Assembly: GCF_001514115.1 (NCBI RefSeq)
Contig: NZ_KQ948451.1
Span: 890,109 to 954,108 of the forward strand
Reading direction: 5' to 3'
From: Streptomyces olivochromogenes
GTDB taxonomy: Bacteria > Actinomycetota > Actinomycetes > Streptomycetales > Streptomycetaceae
DNA: 64,000 nucleotides
This document shows positions 9,254-17,219 of this stretch, piece after piece. The position numbers were made by a program, and so were the translations under genes. The number at the start of each line of letters is the position of its first letter. Positions within the stretch are counted from its first letter, which is position 1. Under the pieces are notes generated by a model. The model saw only the letters and a list, made by a program, of their open reading frames with translations, was not told the DNA's origin and ran no database searches.

Positions 9254-9277
9254 CTAATGTACGAACTAGTACGTTAG
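9254..9277. promoter_or_regulatory. 24-bp TetR-type operator upstream of aroE-like gene
   Basis: CTAATGTAC-GAACTA-GTACGTTAG is an inverted repeat with 9-base arms and one mismatch. It lies 21 bases upstream of the aroE-like start and 112 bases before the divergent TetR gene. The same CTAA-N16-TTAG frame recurs at 10185 before the permease gene, so one repressor may bind both. Confidence 0.65.
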
Positions 9278-9388
9278 CTATATCAGCATCCCGAGCTCGC
9301 GTGAAGGCCCGCCCCGGAACTCGGGACCACGGCGGCAGACCCTGCTTCTACAATCGCGGGCACCGACCCCCTCGCCCGAAGGAAGCCG

Positions 9389-10054
9389 ATGACCAGCGTC
9401 GAAGAACCTGCACGGCCCGCCGGGCGCATCCGCGACGCCGCCCGGACCAAGGCCGAGATTCTCGACGTGGCGACCCAGGAGTTCTCCCGCGCCGGCTTCG
9501 CCGGTGCCCGCGTCGACGAGATCGCCGCCCGCACCCGCACCACCAAGCGGATGATCTATTACTACTTCGGCGGCAAGGAGCAGCTGTTCACGGCGGTTCT
9601 GGAGCGCGCGTACTCCGTGATCCGGATGGCCGAACAGGAGCTGGACGTCGAGCACTTGGACCCGGTCGCGGCCATCCGCAGGCTCGCCGAGCTGACCTTC
9701 GACCACCATGAGGCGCATCCGGACTTCATCCGGCTGGTCAGCATCGAGAACATCCACGAGGCGGAGCACATAGCGGCGTCCGAGGAACTCGGGACGATCG
9801 GTTCGCCCGCGCTGGAGGTGATCCGCCGCATCCTGGAGACCGGCCGGAAGTCGGGGCTGTTCACGGCCGACGTCGACGCCGTGGACCTGCACGCGATGAT
9901 CAGCTCGTTCTGCTTCTTCCGGGTCTCCAACCGGCATACCTTCGGCGCCCTCTTCGGCCGTGACCTGGTCGCCCCCGACCAGCGGGAGCACTACCGGACC
10001 ATGCTCGGCGACATGGTCATCGCCTATCTGACGGCGGACCGCACGCAGGACTGA
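9389..10054 (+). CDS. TetR family regulator of the shikimate/quinate genes
   Basis: A 221-residue repressor. The N-terminal helix-turn-helix spans about residues 20-66, with the recognition segment VDEIAARTRTTKRMIYYYFG; the ligand domain follows. A GAAGGA site precedes the ATG. A TACAAT hexamer at 9349 could be its -10 box. It sits between the divergent aroE/quiC operon and the downstream ShiA-like permease, both of which carry CTAA-N16-TTAG palindromes. It therefore probably senses a shikimate-pathway metabolite (inference). Confidence 0.88.
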   Translation: MTSVEEPARPAGRIRDAARTKAEILDVATQEFSRAGFAGARVDEIAARTRTTKRMIYYYFGGKEQLFTAVLERAYSVIRMAEQELDVEHLDPVAAIRRLAELTFDHHEAHPDFIRLVSIENIHEAEHIAASEELGTIGSPALEVIRRILETGRKSGLFTADVDAVDLHAMISSFCFFRVSNRHTFGALFGRDLVAPDQREHYRTMLGDMVIAYLTADRTQD

Positions 10055-10078
10055 GAACGGCAGGACCGTCCCCCCGCT

Positions 10079-10112
10079 CCGTGCCCCTCTCCGGGGCCGG
10101 GGCGGGGCACGG
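10079..10112 (+). terminator. Hairpin terminator after the TetR gene
   Basis: CCGTGCCCC and GGGGCACGG pair as a perfect 9-bp stem around a 16-base GC-rich loop, 25 bases after the TetR stop. It separates the regulator from the permease transcription unit. Confidence 0.6.
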
Positions 10113-10139
10113 CCGGGAGGGATCCTTCAGCACGACCTC

Positions 10140-10168
10140 TTGACACCCGGGAAACGTGGGCGCAACAT
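10140..10168 (+). promoter_or_regulatory. Sigma-70-like promoter of the permease gene
   Basis: TTGACA, a 17-base spacer, then CAACAT. The -35 box is consensus and the -10 box is imperfect. Predicted transcription would start just upstream of the palindrome at 10185, which fits repression by a bound TetR protein. Confidence 0.5.
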
Positions 10169-10184
10169 CCGTACCCATCCGCTA

Positions 10185-10208
10185 CTAACTATCCAGTGGG
10201 TTAATTAG
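10185..10208. promoter_or_regulatory. Second CTAA-N16-TTAG operator, before the permease gene
   Basis: CTAACTATCC-AGTG-GGTTAATTAG is an inverted repeat with 8 of 10 arm positions paired. It has the same 24-base length and the same outer CTAA/TTAG as the site at 9254. It lies just downstream of the putative promoter and 150 bases before the permease start. Confidence 0.5.
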
Positions 10209-10357
10209 CCGGACGCGCAACGTTGAGCAGACCTCCCACCGTCGAGCAGACTCGTCGCATCCGGCACGGCCGACCCGTACACCCCCAGGGCCCCGGCACC
10301 TCTCCCCTCCGTCACTCCGTCACTCCCGTCCCCGGAGTTCCCTCGAAGGAGCACGCC

Positions 10358-11710
10358 GTGTCTGTCCCCGCCGTCCCGCTCGACGCGCCGCCCGGCCAGC
10401 CCCGGAAGGCCGCCATGGCCGCCTGGATCGGCAGCGCCCTGGAGTACTACGACTTCTTCATCTACGGCAGCGCCGCGGCCCTGATCTTCCCGAAGGTCTT
10501 CTTCGACGCGTCGGACCCGGCCACCGCGACCCTCCTCTCGCTGGCCACGTTCGGCGTCGCGTACGCGGCCCGCCCGGTCGGCGCGCTCTTCCTCGGCCAC
10601 TTCGGCGACCGGGTCGGCCGCAAGAAGATCATGGTCTTCACGCTGATCCTGATGGGCCTGTCGACGTTCCTCATCGGCTGTCTGCCCACGCGCGCTCAGG
10701 TCGGCGGCCTCGCCCCGGTCCTGCTGGTGCTCTGCCGCGTCCTCCAGGGCATCTCCGCGGCCGGTGAGCAGGCGAGCGCCAACTCCATGACGCTGGAACA
10801 CGCGCCGCCCCACCGGCGGGGCTTCTTCACCAGCTTCACCCTCAGCGGCACCCAGGGCGGCCAGCTCCTGGCGACCCTGGTGTTCCTGCCGGTCGCCGCG
10901 CTGCCCGAGGACCAACTGCTCTCCTGGGGCTGGCGCGTGCCGTTCTGGGCGAGCGTCGCGGTCGCCGTGGTCGGCTATGTCATCCGCCGCACCCTCCAGG
11001 AGACGCCGGCCTTCACCCAGCAGGCCGCGAGCGAGGGCGTTCCCGACCTGCCGCTCCTCGTGCTCCTCCGCGAGCACTGGGCGGACGTCCTGAGGGTCGT
11101 CGCGGGCGCCCTGATCGCCTCGGTCAGCACGATCTTCACGGTGTGGGCGCTGGCGTACGGCACGAGCGACTCGGTCGGGCTGTCGCGCACGCAGATGCTG
11201 TGGGTGGGCGCGCTCGCCAACATCGTCGCCCTCGGCGCGATCCCCGCCTGGGCCACGCTCTCCGACCGGATCGGCCGCCGCCCGGTCTTCCTGATCGGCG
11301 CCGCGGGCAGCGCCGTGCTGATGTTCGCCTACCTGTGGGCCATCTCGACCGGCTCGTACCCCCTCGTCCTCCTCTTCGGCATCCTCGCCTTCGGTGTCGT
11401 GTACAGCGCGGCCAACGGTGTCTGGCCGTCCTTCTACGGCGAGATGTTCTCCACCCGCGTCCGGCTCTCCGGTATGGCGATCGGCACGCAGATCGGCTTC
11501 GCCGTCGCCGGGTTCGCGGTCACCTTCGCCGCGCGGATAGCGGGTCCGGGCGGCGACGACTGGTCGTCGGTGGCGCTGTTCACCGCGGCGCTGTGCATCC
11601 CGCCGGTGCTCGCCGCGGTCACGGCCCGCGAGACGCACACGGTGCCGACGGAGGACCTGGGCGAGCGGTCGCACCAGGACGCCGCGAAGCGCGAGGCCGT
11701 GAGCGCCTGA
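10358..11710 (+). CDS. MFS metabolite:H+ symporter, ShiA-like shikimate permease
   Basis: A 450-residue transporter with 12 predicted membrane helices. The GTG at 10358 has AAGGAG 6 bases upstream; frames open further upstream lack a site. The first helix region, AAWIGSALEYYDFFIYGSAA, is the hallmark of the metabolite:H+ symporter subfamily (ShiA, KgtP, ProP). The cytoplasmic loop GHFGDRVGRKKIMV carries the MFS signature. Adjacent dehydroshikimate dehydratase and shikimate dehydrogenase genes suggest uptake of shikimate or quinate. Other carboxylates cannot be excluded from sequence alone. Confidence 0.85.
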   Translation: MSVPAVPLDAPPGQPRKAAMAAWIGSALEYYDFFIYGSAAALIFPKVFFDASDPATATLLSLATFGVAYAARPVGALFLGHFGDRVGRKKIMVFTLILMGLSTFLIGCLPTRAQVGGLAPVLLVLCRVLQGISAAGEQASANSMTLEHAPPHRRGFFTSFTLSGTQGGQLLATLVFLPVAALPEDQLLSWGWRVPFWASVAVAVVGYVIRRTLQETPAFTQQAASEGVPDLPLLVLLREHWADVLRVVAGALIASVSTIFTVWALAYGTSDSVGLSRTQMLWVGALANIVALGAIPAWATLSDRIGRRPVFLIGAAGSAVLMFAYLWAISTGSYPLVLLFGILAFGVVYSAANGVWPSFYGEMFSTRVRLSGMAIGTQIGFAVAGFAVTFAARIAGPGGDDWSSVALFTAALCIPPVLAAVTARETHTVPTEDLGERSHQDAAKREAVSA

Positions 11711-11839
11711 CCGCCCGACGGGGGGCACGGTTGACAGCTGACGTTTTCGGCAAGAACATCGGCCGGTACCAGCGGACAGAAACGGCGCGGTTACACAGAG
11801 CCACTCCGCGCACCCCGGCCGGGTTCAGGGGCGGCCGGT

Positions 11840-12180
11840 GTGCGCGGAGATCCTGTCGACCCTCGGCTCACCGTTCGGGCCCCGTCCAGCAAGGGACCTA
11901 GTTCGTCGTTCACGGCAGTCAGGGCCCGTACGTCCCGTTCGGTCCTGACGATGAGGAGTGCCCCCTCCAGGGCGCTGATCATGACCGTTGCCGCCAGGGA
12001 AGTAGTGCTGGAGCGATCCGCGCGGCGCCCGAGCATGCGCGGCGACCTCACGCATCCCCGCCGCGCTGACCCCGTCGCACCGGATGAGCTGTGCCACGCT
12101 GATCGGGTCCCGGTCTCCGGGTCGCGGGTCCCGGCGGGGGCCGGGCGGCTGGTGGCGACGAGACCGTGGCACAGGGCCAC
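11840..12180 (-). pseudogene. TetR family regulator remnant with internal deletion and frameshift
   Basis: One reverse frame reads QLIRCDGVSAAGMREVAAHA then RAPRGSLQHYFPGG, a clear TetR helix-turn-helix. The next reverse frame takes over almost at once with ISALEGALLIVRTERDVRAL then TAVNDELGPLL, the last helices of the same family. An intact regulator would have about 100 residues between these blocks. They are fused here out of frame, so the ligand domain is gone. The original target is unknown; the next gene on this strand is the F420-type oxidoreductase at 12244. Confidence 0.65.
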
Positions 12181-12243
12181 GGCGGGTCCGACATGGTGGC
12201 CGTGCTCCGCGCAATCGAGGCCCGCAGCGACGAGGGAGCGGGT

Positions 12244-12684
12244 TCAGCGTCCGCGGGGGACGCCGTACGCGCGCTCCACGTGGAGCCGTAGGACGAGCCG
12301 GCCGTCGCTGACCATGGCGGCCCGGTAATCGTCCCAGTCGGGGTGCTCGCCTCGGACCGCCCGGTAGAGCCGCACCAACTCCTCGACGGTCTCGTCGTGG
12401 GGGTCCCGGGCGACGGGAGTGAGCTCGGCGGTCCCCTCGGCGACCGTGTACGCCCAACGGTCCTCGGCGGTCACATGGTAGGAGGCCCGCGGGTCCCGGC
12501 GCAGATTGCGGGTCTTGGCGCGGCCGTCCGTGACCGAGACCCGGACGATCCGCTCATCGGGATCGTAGGCGTGGTTCACGTTGGACAGCTGGGGCCTGCC
12601 GTCCTTCTTGAGGGTGACCAGCACCCCGCCGTCGTACTCGGAGAGCAGCTTGAGCAGCGTGTCCTGCGTCGCGTCCTGAGTCAT
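12244..12684 (-). CDS. PPOX-class F420-dependent (or FMN) oxidoreductase
   Basis: A 146-residue split-barrel protein of the pyridoxamine-phosphate-oxidase-like class, which in actinobacteria usually binds F420H2 or FMN and reduces small substrates. Visible family features are VLVTLKKDGRPQLSNVNHAY near the N terminus, DGRAKTRNLRRDPRASYHV in the middle and the C-terminal RLVLRLHVERAYG. The ATG at 12684 has only a weak site. The promoter region is shared with a divergent TetR gene and contains three TAGACA palindromes, so this gene is probably in the same regulon. Confidence 0.82.
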   Translation of the reverse strand: MTQDATQDTLLKLLSEYDGGVLVTLKKDGRPQLSNVNHAYDPDERIVRVSVTDGRAKTRNLRRDPRASYHVTAEDRWAYTVAEGTAELTPVARDPHDETVEELVRLYRAVRGEHPDWDDYRAAMVSDGRLVLRLHVERAYGVPRGR

Positions 12685-12726
12685 GTATCGCTCAACCCCG
12701 GGGAACGCATGGCCATTCCCGTCACG

Positions 12727-12784
12727 TAGACACCGTCTAGCAACACGATAGACAGTGTCTACGAGTACTGGTAGACAGTGTCTA
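12727..12784. promoter_or_regulatory. Array of three 13-bp TAGACA palindromes (TetR operator)
   Basis: TAGACACCGTCTA at 12727, TAGACAGTGTCTA at 12749 and TAGACAGTGTCTA at 12772. The last two are perfect and the first has one mismatch. Centres lie 22 and 23 bases apart, about two helical turns, so repressor dimers would stack on one DNA face. The last copy ends on the A of the TetR ATG, which suggests strong autorepression plus control of the divergent oxidoreductase gene. Confidence 0.8.
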
Positions 12785-13368
12785 TGAATGAAAATGAAGC
12801 GGACACGGGGCTGCGGGCCCGGTTGATCGAGGTGGGCGTGGATCTGGTGTCCACGGCGGGAGCGCAGGTTCTGACCCTGCGGGAGATCGCCCGTCGCGCG
12901 GGCGTCTCCCACGGTGCCCCGCGCCGCTACTTCCCGACCCATCTGGAACTGCTCTCCGCCATCGCGCGCCGGGGCTTCGCCGACCTCGGGGCCCGGGCGA
13001 CGGAGGCGCTGGGCGACGGAGGGGCAAGTCCCCGCGCCCGGCTCACGACGCTGGGGAGGGTCTATCTCGACTTCGCCTTCACTCAGCCCGGGATGTACGA
13101 ACTGATGTTCCGCCACGATCTCCTGGAGAGTGGGAAATTGGGGCTCCGGGAGACCAGCCTGCCGCTGTTCGGCGTCCTGGTGGACCTGGTCGGCCGGGCA
13201 CGCCCCGAGGCCGACGCCGCGCTCGTCGCGGGCGCCCTCTGGGCGAACCTGCACGGGATCGCCCAGCTGTGGGGCTGGGGCAGCCTCCAACTCGCCACCG
13301 GAGCCACCGACTTCGTACCCCTGTTGGATGCCGCGCTGGACGCGCACCTCGGACCGGAGGAGCGGTGA
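12784..13368 (+). CDS. TetR family regulator (autoregulated, efflux-linked)
   Basis: About 194 residues from the ATG at 12784; an in-frame GTG at 12778 is the alternative. The helix-turn-helix includes LREIARRAGVSHGAPRRYF (residues about 38-56). No ribosome-binding site precedes either start and an operator palindrome runs into the ATG, so translation may be leaderless. The MFS pump gene overlaps its stop codon (GTGA) and is co-transcribed. The arrangement regulator-pump with a divergent oxidoreductase is typical of drug- or metabolite-responsive efflux. Confidence 0.86.
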   Translation: MNENEADTGLRARLIEVGVDLVSTAGAQVLTLREIARRAGVSHGAPRRYFPTHLELLSAIARRGFADLGARATEALGDGGASPRARLTTLGRVYLDFAFTQPGMYELMFRHDLLESGKLGLRETSLPLFGVLVDLVGRARPEADAALVAGALWANLHGIAQLWGWGSLQLATGATDFVPLLDAALDAHLGPEER

Positions 13369-14777
13369 AACCCTCGGCGCGGCGCCGTCTCACGCTGACC
13401 AACAGCGTCGTCGGGGCCGTGATCGTCGCGCTGGACGGAACCGTCCTCACCGTCGCTCAGCCCACACTGCGACGCGACCTGGACGCGTCGTTCGCACAGG
13501 TGCAGTGGACCAGTACCGGCTATCTCATCGCGGTGGCCAGTCTGTTGGTGTTCGCGGGCCGACTCGGGGACCGGTACGGCCACCAACAGGTCTTCGCCGT
13601 GGGGATGGTGGGGTTCGCGGCGGCGTCGGCGGGGATCGGTCTGGCGCCCGACATCCGCTGGGTCATCGGACTGCGGGTCGCCCAGGGGGTCTTCGGCGCG
13701 CTGTCGCAGCCCGCCACGCTCGGGATGCTGCGCGCGGCCTACCCGCCCGACCGGCTCGGCATGCCCATCGCGCTGCGCACCAGCGCCATCGGTCTCGCCG
13801 CGGCCGCGGGCCCCCTCGTCGGCGGGGCGCTGGTGACCCAGCTGGGCTGGCGTGCCGTCTTCTTCCTCAACGTCGTACCCGCGCTCGTCATCGCCGCCCT
13901 GGCCCTGACCGTCCGGGACGCGCCCCGGGCCAAAGGCTCGGCGGCCGGACTCGACCTGCCCGGCGCGGCGCTGCTCGCGGTGGCCCTGGTCGCCCTGGTG
14001 CGCACGCTCGTCGCGCTGCCGGAAACGGGCCTGACCACGACGACCGTGCTCGGGCCGCTCGTGGCGACGGTCGCGGCAGCCGCGTTCGTACGGCACGAAC
14101 GGCGCGCGGCGAGCCCGCTGATGCCGCCCGGCCTGCTCGGCTCCCCCACGGTCGGCGCGGCGCTCGGCACCCTCGTGTGCGCCTCCGCCGCGCTGTTCGG
14201 CACCCTCTTCGTCAGCACCTACTACCTTCAGGACGTGCTCGGCCTCGACCCGCTCCAGAGCAGCCTGCGCGCGCTCCCGCTGGCCGTGATGATGGTGCTG
14301 GGCGCGCCGGTCTCCGCCGTACTGCTGCGCCGCTACGGCCCACGCCGCACGACCGGGACCGCGATGCTGCTGCTCCTCCTCGGCGTCCTGCTGCTGTCCC
14401 GGCTCGACCGCGCCTCGACGGACCTGACGATCGGCGCCGGATTCCTGCTCCTGGGCGCGGGGTTCGTCGCGGTGATGGTGAGCGCGACGGCCGTCGTCGT
14501 ACGCCGCGCGTCCGCCGGGTCGGCCGGGGTGGCGGGCGGGCTCCAGCAGACCGCGATGAACATCGGACCGACGGTGGGGGTGGCCGTCGCGACCACGCTG
14601 GTCGGCCTGGCCGGCTTCGGCATGGGCCCCGCGCTGACCGTCCTCGCGGCCCTCACGGCGGTCGGCGCGCTGTCGGCGCTGCGGCTGCCGGGCCGCGGCG
14701 ACGCACCGGTCGCCGAGCGGCGACCCGCCGGTCACCCACCCGGCGACGCCACTCGCGAAGTCCGTACGAGACGATGA
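13365..14777 (+). CDS. MFS drug:H+ antiporter, DHA2 (14-helix) type
   Basis: A 470-residue exporter from a GTG at 13365, with GGAGG 4 bases upstream inside the end of the TetR gene. It contains the DHA2 first-helix motif VIVALDGTVLTVAQPTL, motif A as GRLGDRYGHQQVF, and the motif-C-like segment AAAAGPLVGGALVTQLGWRA. Coupled to the TetR gene, it is presumably induced by the compound it exports. The substrate cannot be told from sequence. Confidence 0.88.
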   Translation: MKPSARRRLTLTNSVVGAVIVALDGTVLTVAQPTLRRDLDASFAQVQWTSTGYLIAVASLLVFAGRLGDRYGHQQVFAVGMVGFAAASAGIGLAPDIRWVIGLRVAQGVFGALSQPATLGMLRAAYPPDRLGMPIALRTSAIGLAAAAGPLVGGALVTQLGWRAVFFLNVVPALVIAALALTVRDAPRAKGSAAGLDLPGAALLAVALVALVRTLVALPETGLTTTTVLGPLVATVAAAAFVRHERRAASPLMPPGLLGSPTVGAALGTLVCASAALFGTLFVSTYYLQDVLGLDPLQSSLRALPLAVMMVLGAPVSAVLLRRYGPRRTTGTAMLLLLLGVLLLSRLDRASTDLTIGAGFLLLGAGFVAVMVSATAVVVRRASAGSAGVAGGLQQTAMNIGPTVGVAVATTLVGLAGFGMGPALTVLAALTAVGALSALRLPGRGDAPVAERRPAGHPPGDATREVRTRR

Positions 14778-14834
14778 GGGCGAGCGAGACGATGAGGACG
14801 AGCGAGTCCGAGAGCCGCAGTCCGGAGGAGAACC

Positions 14835-16061
14835 ATGGGACATCTGCGACAAGAGATCGAGCCGAGCGAGGCCGGCCTTGATCCGAAGGCGCTGGCCCGC
14901 CTGGACCAGCACTTCTCCCACCTGGTCGACGACCTCCGGCTGCCCGGCTACCTCGTGTCCGTGTCCCGGCACGGCCGGGTCGCGCACCTCACCACGTACG
15001 GCCACCGCGACCGCGAGGCCCGACTCCCCGTCGAGACCGACACCTTGTGGCGGATCTACTCGATGACGAAGCCGGTCACCTCGGTCGCCGCGCTGATGCT
15101 CCTGGAGGAGGGCCGCTTCCGGCTCGACGACCCCGTCGCCCGTTTCCTCCCCGCCTTCGCCGACCCCCGGGTGTACGTCAGCGGGTCGGGCGCCGACATG
15201 AAGACCCGCCCGGCCGGTCAACCCCTCCTGATCCGGAATCTGTTGACCCACACCTCGGGTCTCACCTTCGGCTTCTACCACTCCCACCCCGTCGACGCGC
15301 TCTACCGCGAGGCCGGTCTGGAGTCGTCGGTGGCGCCGGGCGCGGACCTGGCCGGGACCTGCGACGTGTACGCGGGCCTGCCCCTGCAGTTCGAGCCGGG
15401 CACCGAGTGGAACTACTCCGTCTCCACCAATGTGCTCGGCCGCCTGATCGAGGTGGTGTCGGGGCAGGACCTCGACGAGTTCCTCGCCGAGCGGATCTTC
15501 GGGCCGCTGGGGATGACGGACGCCGGGTTCTGCGTCACCGACGAGCAGGCCGGGCGGCTCGCCGAGCTCTACGGCGAGGACACCGAGGGCCGCATCACCC
15601 CGATCGCCGGGCTCCCTCTGCACGGCCGCCCGCGCTTCCTCTCCGGCAGCGGCGGCATGGTGGCCTCCGCGTACGACTACCACCGCTTCATGGAGATGCT
15701 CCGCCGTCGCGGCGAACTCGACGGGGCCCGGCTGCTGAAGCCGGAGACCGTGGACACGATGGCCGCCAACCACCTCCCGGGCGGCGTCGACCGCCGCACC
15801 TTCGGCAGCGCGCTGCACAGGGAACCCGGCAACGCGGGGCTCGGCTTCGGCCTCGGGGTCTCCGTCGTGGTGGACCCCGAGATCACCCGGTCGCCGTCCA
15901 GCGAGGGCGCGTTCGGCTGGAGCGGGGTCGCCAGTACGACCTTCTGGGTCGACCCGCGCCACGACCTGACCGTGCAGTTCTACACCCAGGTCCGCCCGTC
16001 CTCGTCCCACTCGATCTATCCCGAGCTCAAGCGGCTCGTGCACGAGGCGGTGCTCGACTGA
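14835..16061 (+). CDS. Serine hydrolase, class C beta-lactamase/esterase family
   Basis: A 408-residue member of the beta-lactamase superfamily (penicillin-binding-protein-like esterases). The nucleophile motif SMTK lies near residue 76 in LWRIYSMTKPVTSVAALMLL, and the tyrosine motif is in EWNYSVSTNVLGRLIEV near residue 195. GGAGGAGAACC precedes the ATG. There is no signal peptide, so an intracellular esterase or lactone hydrolase is likelier than an antibiotic-degrading secreted enzyme. It follows the MFS gene by 57 bases and may be in the same transcription unit. Its end meets the reverse saccharopine operon with 6 bases between. Confidence 0.85.
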   Translation: MGHLRQEIEPSEAGLDPKALARLDQHFSHLVDDLRLPGYLVSVSRHGRVAHLTTYGHRDREARLPVETDTLWRIYSMTKPVTSVAALMLLEEGRFRLDDPVARFLPAFADPRVYVSGSGADMKTRPAGQPLLIRNLLTHTSGLTFGFYHSHPVDALYREAGLESSVAPGADLAGTCDVYAGLPLQFEPGTEWNYSVSTNVLGRLIEVVSGQDLDEFLAERIFGPLGMTDAGFCVTDEQAGRLAELYGEDTEGRITPIAGLPLHGRPRFLSGSGGMVASAYDYHRFMEMLRRRGELDGARLLKPETVDTMAANHLPGGVDRRTFGSALHREPGNAGLGFGLGVSVVVDPEITRSPSSEGAFGWSGVASTTFWVDPRHDLTVQFYTQVRPSSSHSIYPELKRLVHEAVLD

Positions 16062-16067
16062 GCCCGG

Positions 16068-17219
16068 CTACCCCGCGCGCAGGGTGAAGGGCACTCCCTC
16101 CCGGGCGAGTTCGGCCAGCCACTGTTCGGAGCGCTGCGCCGACTCCGCGGCGCGGGCGAGCCCCGGCGGGAGCGAACCGTCCAGGATGTGGCGGACCCCG
16201 AGGGCGAGCGTGCGGGAGACACAGCGGGCCATGGCGCTCTCCTCGGCGGTGCCCACGAGGTCGAGGAGGTAGCGCCCCGACCAGGTCGCGCCGGAGCCGC
16301 CGCGCACGTCGAGACAGACGGCGAGGACGACCCGGTCACGGTCCGCGTCGGTGGTCGGATAGGTCTTGGCCAGCTCCTGGGCGAGGGTCGTGATCCGCCG
16401 GTCGTCGCCCGCCTTCAACTCCTCGAAGACCGCGTCCCAGGCCCGCAGCCAGCCGTCGAGGCGCAGGGTGCCGCGCACGAAGGTCTCCGGCTTCCAGGTG
16501 CCGGGAAGCCCGTACTGCTCGACGAAGGGCACGCTGTCGCGGTTGGGGTAGACCTCGAAGGCCTCGCCGTCGATCAGGTGGGGGCGGGTGGCCTCCCAGG
16601 GGCGGTCGGCGGTGGTCTCGGTGCCGTCCTCGACATAGCGGGCGGGCGAGCGCAGAGCGTTCAGCACGCCCGCGGGTGCCCAGCTGAAGCGGTACTTGAA
16701 GTCGTTGGGCACGGCGGGGACGCCGCCGCAGTACGAGGTGAGGCGGTACGAGGCGGCCGACCCGGCGCCGATCTCGGCCTCGGCCCGGGTGATCAGACTG
16801 TGCGCGAAGAGGTGGTCGATGCCCGGGTCGAGCCCGCACTCGGTCAGCACCACCACTCCCGCCGCCTCGGCCGCAGGCACCTGGTCGAGGACCGCGTCCG
16901 ACACATAGCTGGAGCAGGCGAAGTGGGCGCCGCGCTCGACGCAGACGGCGAGCAGCGGGGCGTGTTCGGGTGCGGGCAGCATGGAGACGACGACGTCTCC
17001 GGGGGCGAGCTCGGCGGCGAGCGCCGCCCGTGTGTACGCACGGGGCTCGGCCCGCCCGGTCAGACCCAGCGCCTCCAGGCTGCGCGCCGCACGCTCCTCG
17101 GTGCGGTGCCACAGGCGTACGCGGTCGGCGGCGTCGCAGGTCGCGGCGAGACCGCGGCCGGTGGACAGGCCCGCGCCGATCCAGTGGACGGTGCCGCTCG
17201 CGGCCGTCACCTCAGACAT
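16068..17219 (-). CDS. Saccharopine dehydrogenase, LYS9-like (glutamate-releasing type)
   Basis: Predicted NAD(P)-dependent enzyme acting on saccharopine, releasing glutamate plus 2-aminoadipate-6-semialdehyde in the catabolic direction. It has 383 residues from the ATG at 17219 (a GTG one codon earlier is possible) with AAGGGGAG upstream. The N-terminal Rossmann fold starts VHWIGAGLSTGRGLA. The diagnostic C-terminal-domain signature is TECGLDPGIDHLFAHSLI followed by SYCGGVPAVPNDFKYRFSWAP. Its start overlaps the stop of the LYS1-like gene, giving tight coupling. It is the last of four genes in the operon running down from 20491. Confidence 0.85.
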   Translation of the reverse strand: MSEVTAASGTVHWIGAGLSTGRGLAATCDAADRVRLWHRTEERAARSLEALGLTGRAEPRAYTRAALAAELAPGDVVVSMLPAPEHAPLLAVCVERGAHFACSSYVSDAVLDQVPAAEAAGVVVLTECGLDPGIDHLFAHSLITRAEAEIGAGSAASYRLTSYCGGVPAVPNDFKYRFSWAPAGVLNALRSPARYVEDGTETTADRPWEATRPHLIDGEAFEVYPNRDSVPFVEQYGLPGTWKPETFVRGTLRLDGWLRAWDAVFEELKAGDDRRITTLAQELAKTYPTTDADRDRVVLAVCLDVRGGSGATWSGRYLLDLVGTAEESAMARCVSRTLALGVRHILDGSLPPGLARAAESAQRSEQWLAELAREGVPFTLRAG

